A DNA stretch of 23,688 nucleotides from JBBCJT01 sp037190665 (GTDB taxonomy: Bacteria; Pseudomonadota; Alphaproteobacteria; Acetobacterales; Acetobacteraceae), in contig JBBCJT010000220.1 in assembly GCA_037190665.1 (NCBI GenBank), forward strand, positions 1 to 23,688. Direction: 5' to 3'. Positions 22,832-23,688 of the stretch are shown here, piece after piece (positions within the stretch are counted from its first letter, which is position 1; each line of letters opens with the position of its first letter). The notes beneath the pieces were generated by a model, which ran no database searches, was not told the origin of the DNA, and saw nothing but the letters and a program-made list of their open reading frames with translations. The translations under genes were made by a program, and so were the position numbers.

Positions 22832-23065
22832 ATGCGAATCACGTCCAAGGGTCAGGTGACCATTCCCGCAGAGATTCGCGAGCGCGCCGGGCTGCTGCCG
22901 CATACCGAGGTCGCGTTCGAACTCGACGGCAAGACCGTGCGGATCGTCCGCGCCAAGGGTCGCAAGGCGAACGGGCGGGGCGCGCGGCTGGTTGCCCATC
23001 TGCGCGGACGTGGCGACGTGGCCATGAGCACCGACGAGATCATGGCGCTGACCCGCCCCGACTGA
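22832..23065 (+). CDS. AbrB/MazE/SpoVT-type (VapB-like) antitoxin
   Basis: This 77-residue protein has a swapped-hairpin AbrB DNA-binding domain at its N-terminus (MRITSKGQVTIPAEIRERAG, 1-20; VAFELDGKTVRIVRAKG) and a C-terminal toxin-binding tail (GDVAMSTDEIMALTRPD) typical of VapB antitoxins. ATG 22832 is preceded by a textbook AGGAGG five bases upstream, so the longer upstream ORF is not used. The partner PIN toxin gene directly downstream is broken, leaving this as an orphan that may still autoregulate. A Roseomonas-type genome usually has many such pairs; that is family knowledge. The 164-bp gap to the DsbA gene carries both divergent promoters, but none was identified with confidence. 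Confidence 0.9.
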   Translation: MRITSKGQVTIPAEIRERAGLLPHTEVAFELDGKTVRIVRAKGRKANGRGARLVAHLRGRGDVAMSTDEIMALTRPD

Positions 23066-23181
23066 CGCCCGCGATCCGGATCGACAGCAGCGTCCTGCCG
23101 GATGTGATGACGTAGGACGAACGCTGGTTCCCTTGGTCGGCGGCGGCGCTGGAACGTACCGCCGACGTCGCGCCGGACTGA
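23062..23181 (+). pseudogene. PIN-domain (VapC-type) toxin remnant
   Basis: In the frame that overlaps the antitoxin stop the translation reads TPAIRIDSSVLPDVMT, then a TAG at 23113-23115, then DERWFPWSAAALERTADVAPD and a TGA at 23179-23181. The first part matches the PIN N-terminus (IRIDSSVLLDV with the first catalytic Asp) and the second the following WSAAALER helix. There is no ATG: the codon at the expected start is CTG at 23062. The remaining two thirds of the toxin, including the other catalytic acidic residues, are missing, since the next gene ends at 23201. This is a dead toxin. Confidence 0.8.
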
Positions 23182-23200
23182 TGCCTTGCGCGCCCGGCGA

Positions 23201-23467
23201 TCAACCGGCCGCGCCGTCCTCCAGCACCCTGCGCCCCTCCCCGGTCAGCATCACCATCGCCCCGCCCTGCCGGCCCGCGCTGGCGGTCTCGATGCACACC
23301 ATCCCCGCCTGCGTCGCGTCCTCCCACGAACACAGGCGCGGGCAGGAGGTGCGCCATGCCTCCATCGCCTCGGCATAGGTGCGGGGGCGCTCGGCGACCC
23401 AGGCCAGGAGCTGGCGCAGGTTGGCCGGGTTGGCGATATCGGCCCGGGCCGTGACCGTGTCGTTCAT
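23201..23467 (-). CDS. Small conserved hypothetical protein, winged-helix-like
   Basis: This 88-residue protein has a likely helical core (NPANLRQLLAWVAERPRTYAEAMEAWRTSCPR) followed by SWEDATQAGMVCIETA and MVMLTGEGRRVLE, whose last part is like the wing and final helix of small winged-helix DNA-binding proteins. I recall similar unnamed proteins from Rhodospirillales and Burkholderiales but no assigned function. ATG 23467 fits the size. The three cysteines are in TSCPRLCSW and MVCIE. It is separated by 67 bp from a Bug-family gene with the same direction, so it may be the last gene of that operon. Confidence 0.75.
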   Translation of the reverse strand: MNDTVTARADIANPANLRQLLAWVAERPRTYAEAMEAWRTSCPRLCSWEDATQAGMVCIETASAGRQGGAMVMLTGEGRRVLEDGAAG

Positions 23468-23534
23468 CGGCTGCCTCCCGCGCGGCGCAGCATGCGCGCC
23501 CGGGCGGCGGCCGGTCCAGAACGGGCTGCGGCCG

Positions 23535-23688
23535 CTATTCCATGCGAATGCCGGTCGCTTCGGCCAGTTCCTTCCAGCGCTCCACCTCCTCCTTCTGGAA
23601 GGCGGCGAAGGCGTCGGGGCCGGCTGGCGAGGGCGTGAAGCCGGCCTGCTGCAGCTTCTCCACGATCGCGGGCTCGGCCAGCATGGCG
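23535..23688 (-). CDS. Bug/TctC-family solute-binding protein, C-terminal end
   Basis: Reading the minus strand from the window edge, the frame gives MLAEPAIVEKLQQAGFTPSP, then AGPDAFAAFQKEEVERWKEL and AEATGIRME before a TAG at 23537-23535. This is the standard C-terminus of the Bug (TctC-like) periplasmic proteins that feed tripartite tricarboxylate transporters (the LxxAGFTPSP...FAAFxxxExxRWxxLxxATGI pattern). Only about 50 residues are in the window and the start is outside. Which organic acid or aromatic compound it binds cannot be told. These genes are abundant in Acetobacteraceae and Burkholderiales. Confidence 0.88.
   Translation of the reverse strand, partial: AMLAEPAIVEKLQQAGFTPSPAGPDAFAAFQKEEVERWKELAEATGIRME

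Noticed and set aside
23139..23200. A possible frameshifted continuation of the PIN toxin after the TGA at 23179
   Set aside because: The text after the stop (an INR-like triplet) hints at the family but is too short to separate from chance, and the next gene ends at 23201.

Overview
The window is chromosomal DNA from a high-GC alphaproteobacterium, most likely of the Acetobacteraceae (Roseomonas-like). This is inferred from four things: the extreme GC bias; a split ATP synthase with a separate F0 operon ordered atpI-atpB-atpE-b'-b; an NDUFA12 homologue next to mlaD and a DUF2155 gene; and a Bug/TctC-type solute-binding protein at the right edge. No rRNA, tRNA, CRISPR array, prophage or insertion sequence was seen. 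Genes are tightly packed and the longest gene-free gap is about 250 bp, so no gap exceeds 300 bases.

Left part (1-5.4 kb). The end of a DUF4412-like gene faces a leftward operon: NDUFA12 homologue, mlaD, a 70-residue unknown protein and a DUF2155 protein, the last three joined by GTGA overlaps. Divergent from this operon is a 492-residue protein that aligns by motif with the C-terminal part of the B12-dependent ribonucleotide reductase NrdJ. It lacks the N-terminal catalytic half and nearly all cysteines. A perfect palindrome resembling an NrdR box lies in the shared upstream region. A 386-residue orphan protein and a RidA-family gene follow.

Middle part (5.4-15.8 kb). This is an ordinary accessory and metabolic region: a FemAB-like acyltransferase, an EamA transporter, an exported MBL-fold hydrolase, a YdfG-type dehydrogenase overlapping an MFS transporter gene, an AzgA-type purine permease, a cysteine-synthase-like PLP enzyme divergent from a MarR regulator, and an orphan family-5 solute-binding protein. 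Two copies of a composite palindromic repeat (about 6655-6791 and 12317-12428) lie between genes.

Right part (15.8-23.7 kb). This holds the F0 operon on the minus strand, with a candidate promoter and a clear terminator. It is followed by smc and a DsbA-like gene, also on the minus strand. Beyond them are a VapB/AbrB-type antitoxin gene with the wreck of a PIN toxin gene directly downstream, a small conserved hypothetical gene, and the 3' end of a Bug-family solute-binding protein gene.

No complete, clearly new multi-gene system was found. The best candidates for new biology are the degenerate NrdJ-like protein with its NrdR-box-like palindrome, and the unrecognised 386-residue protein beside it.
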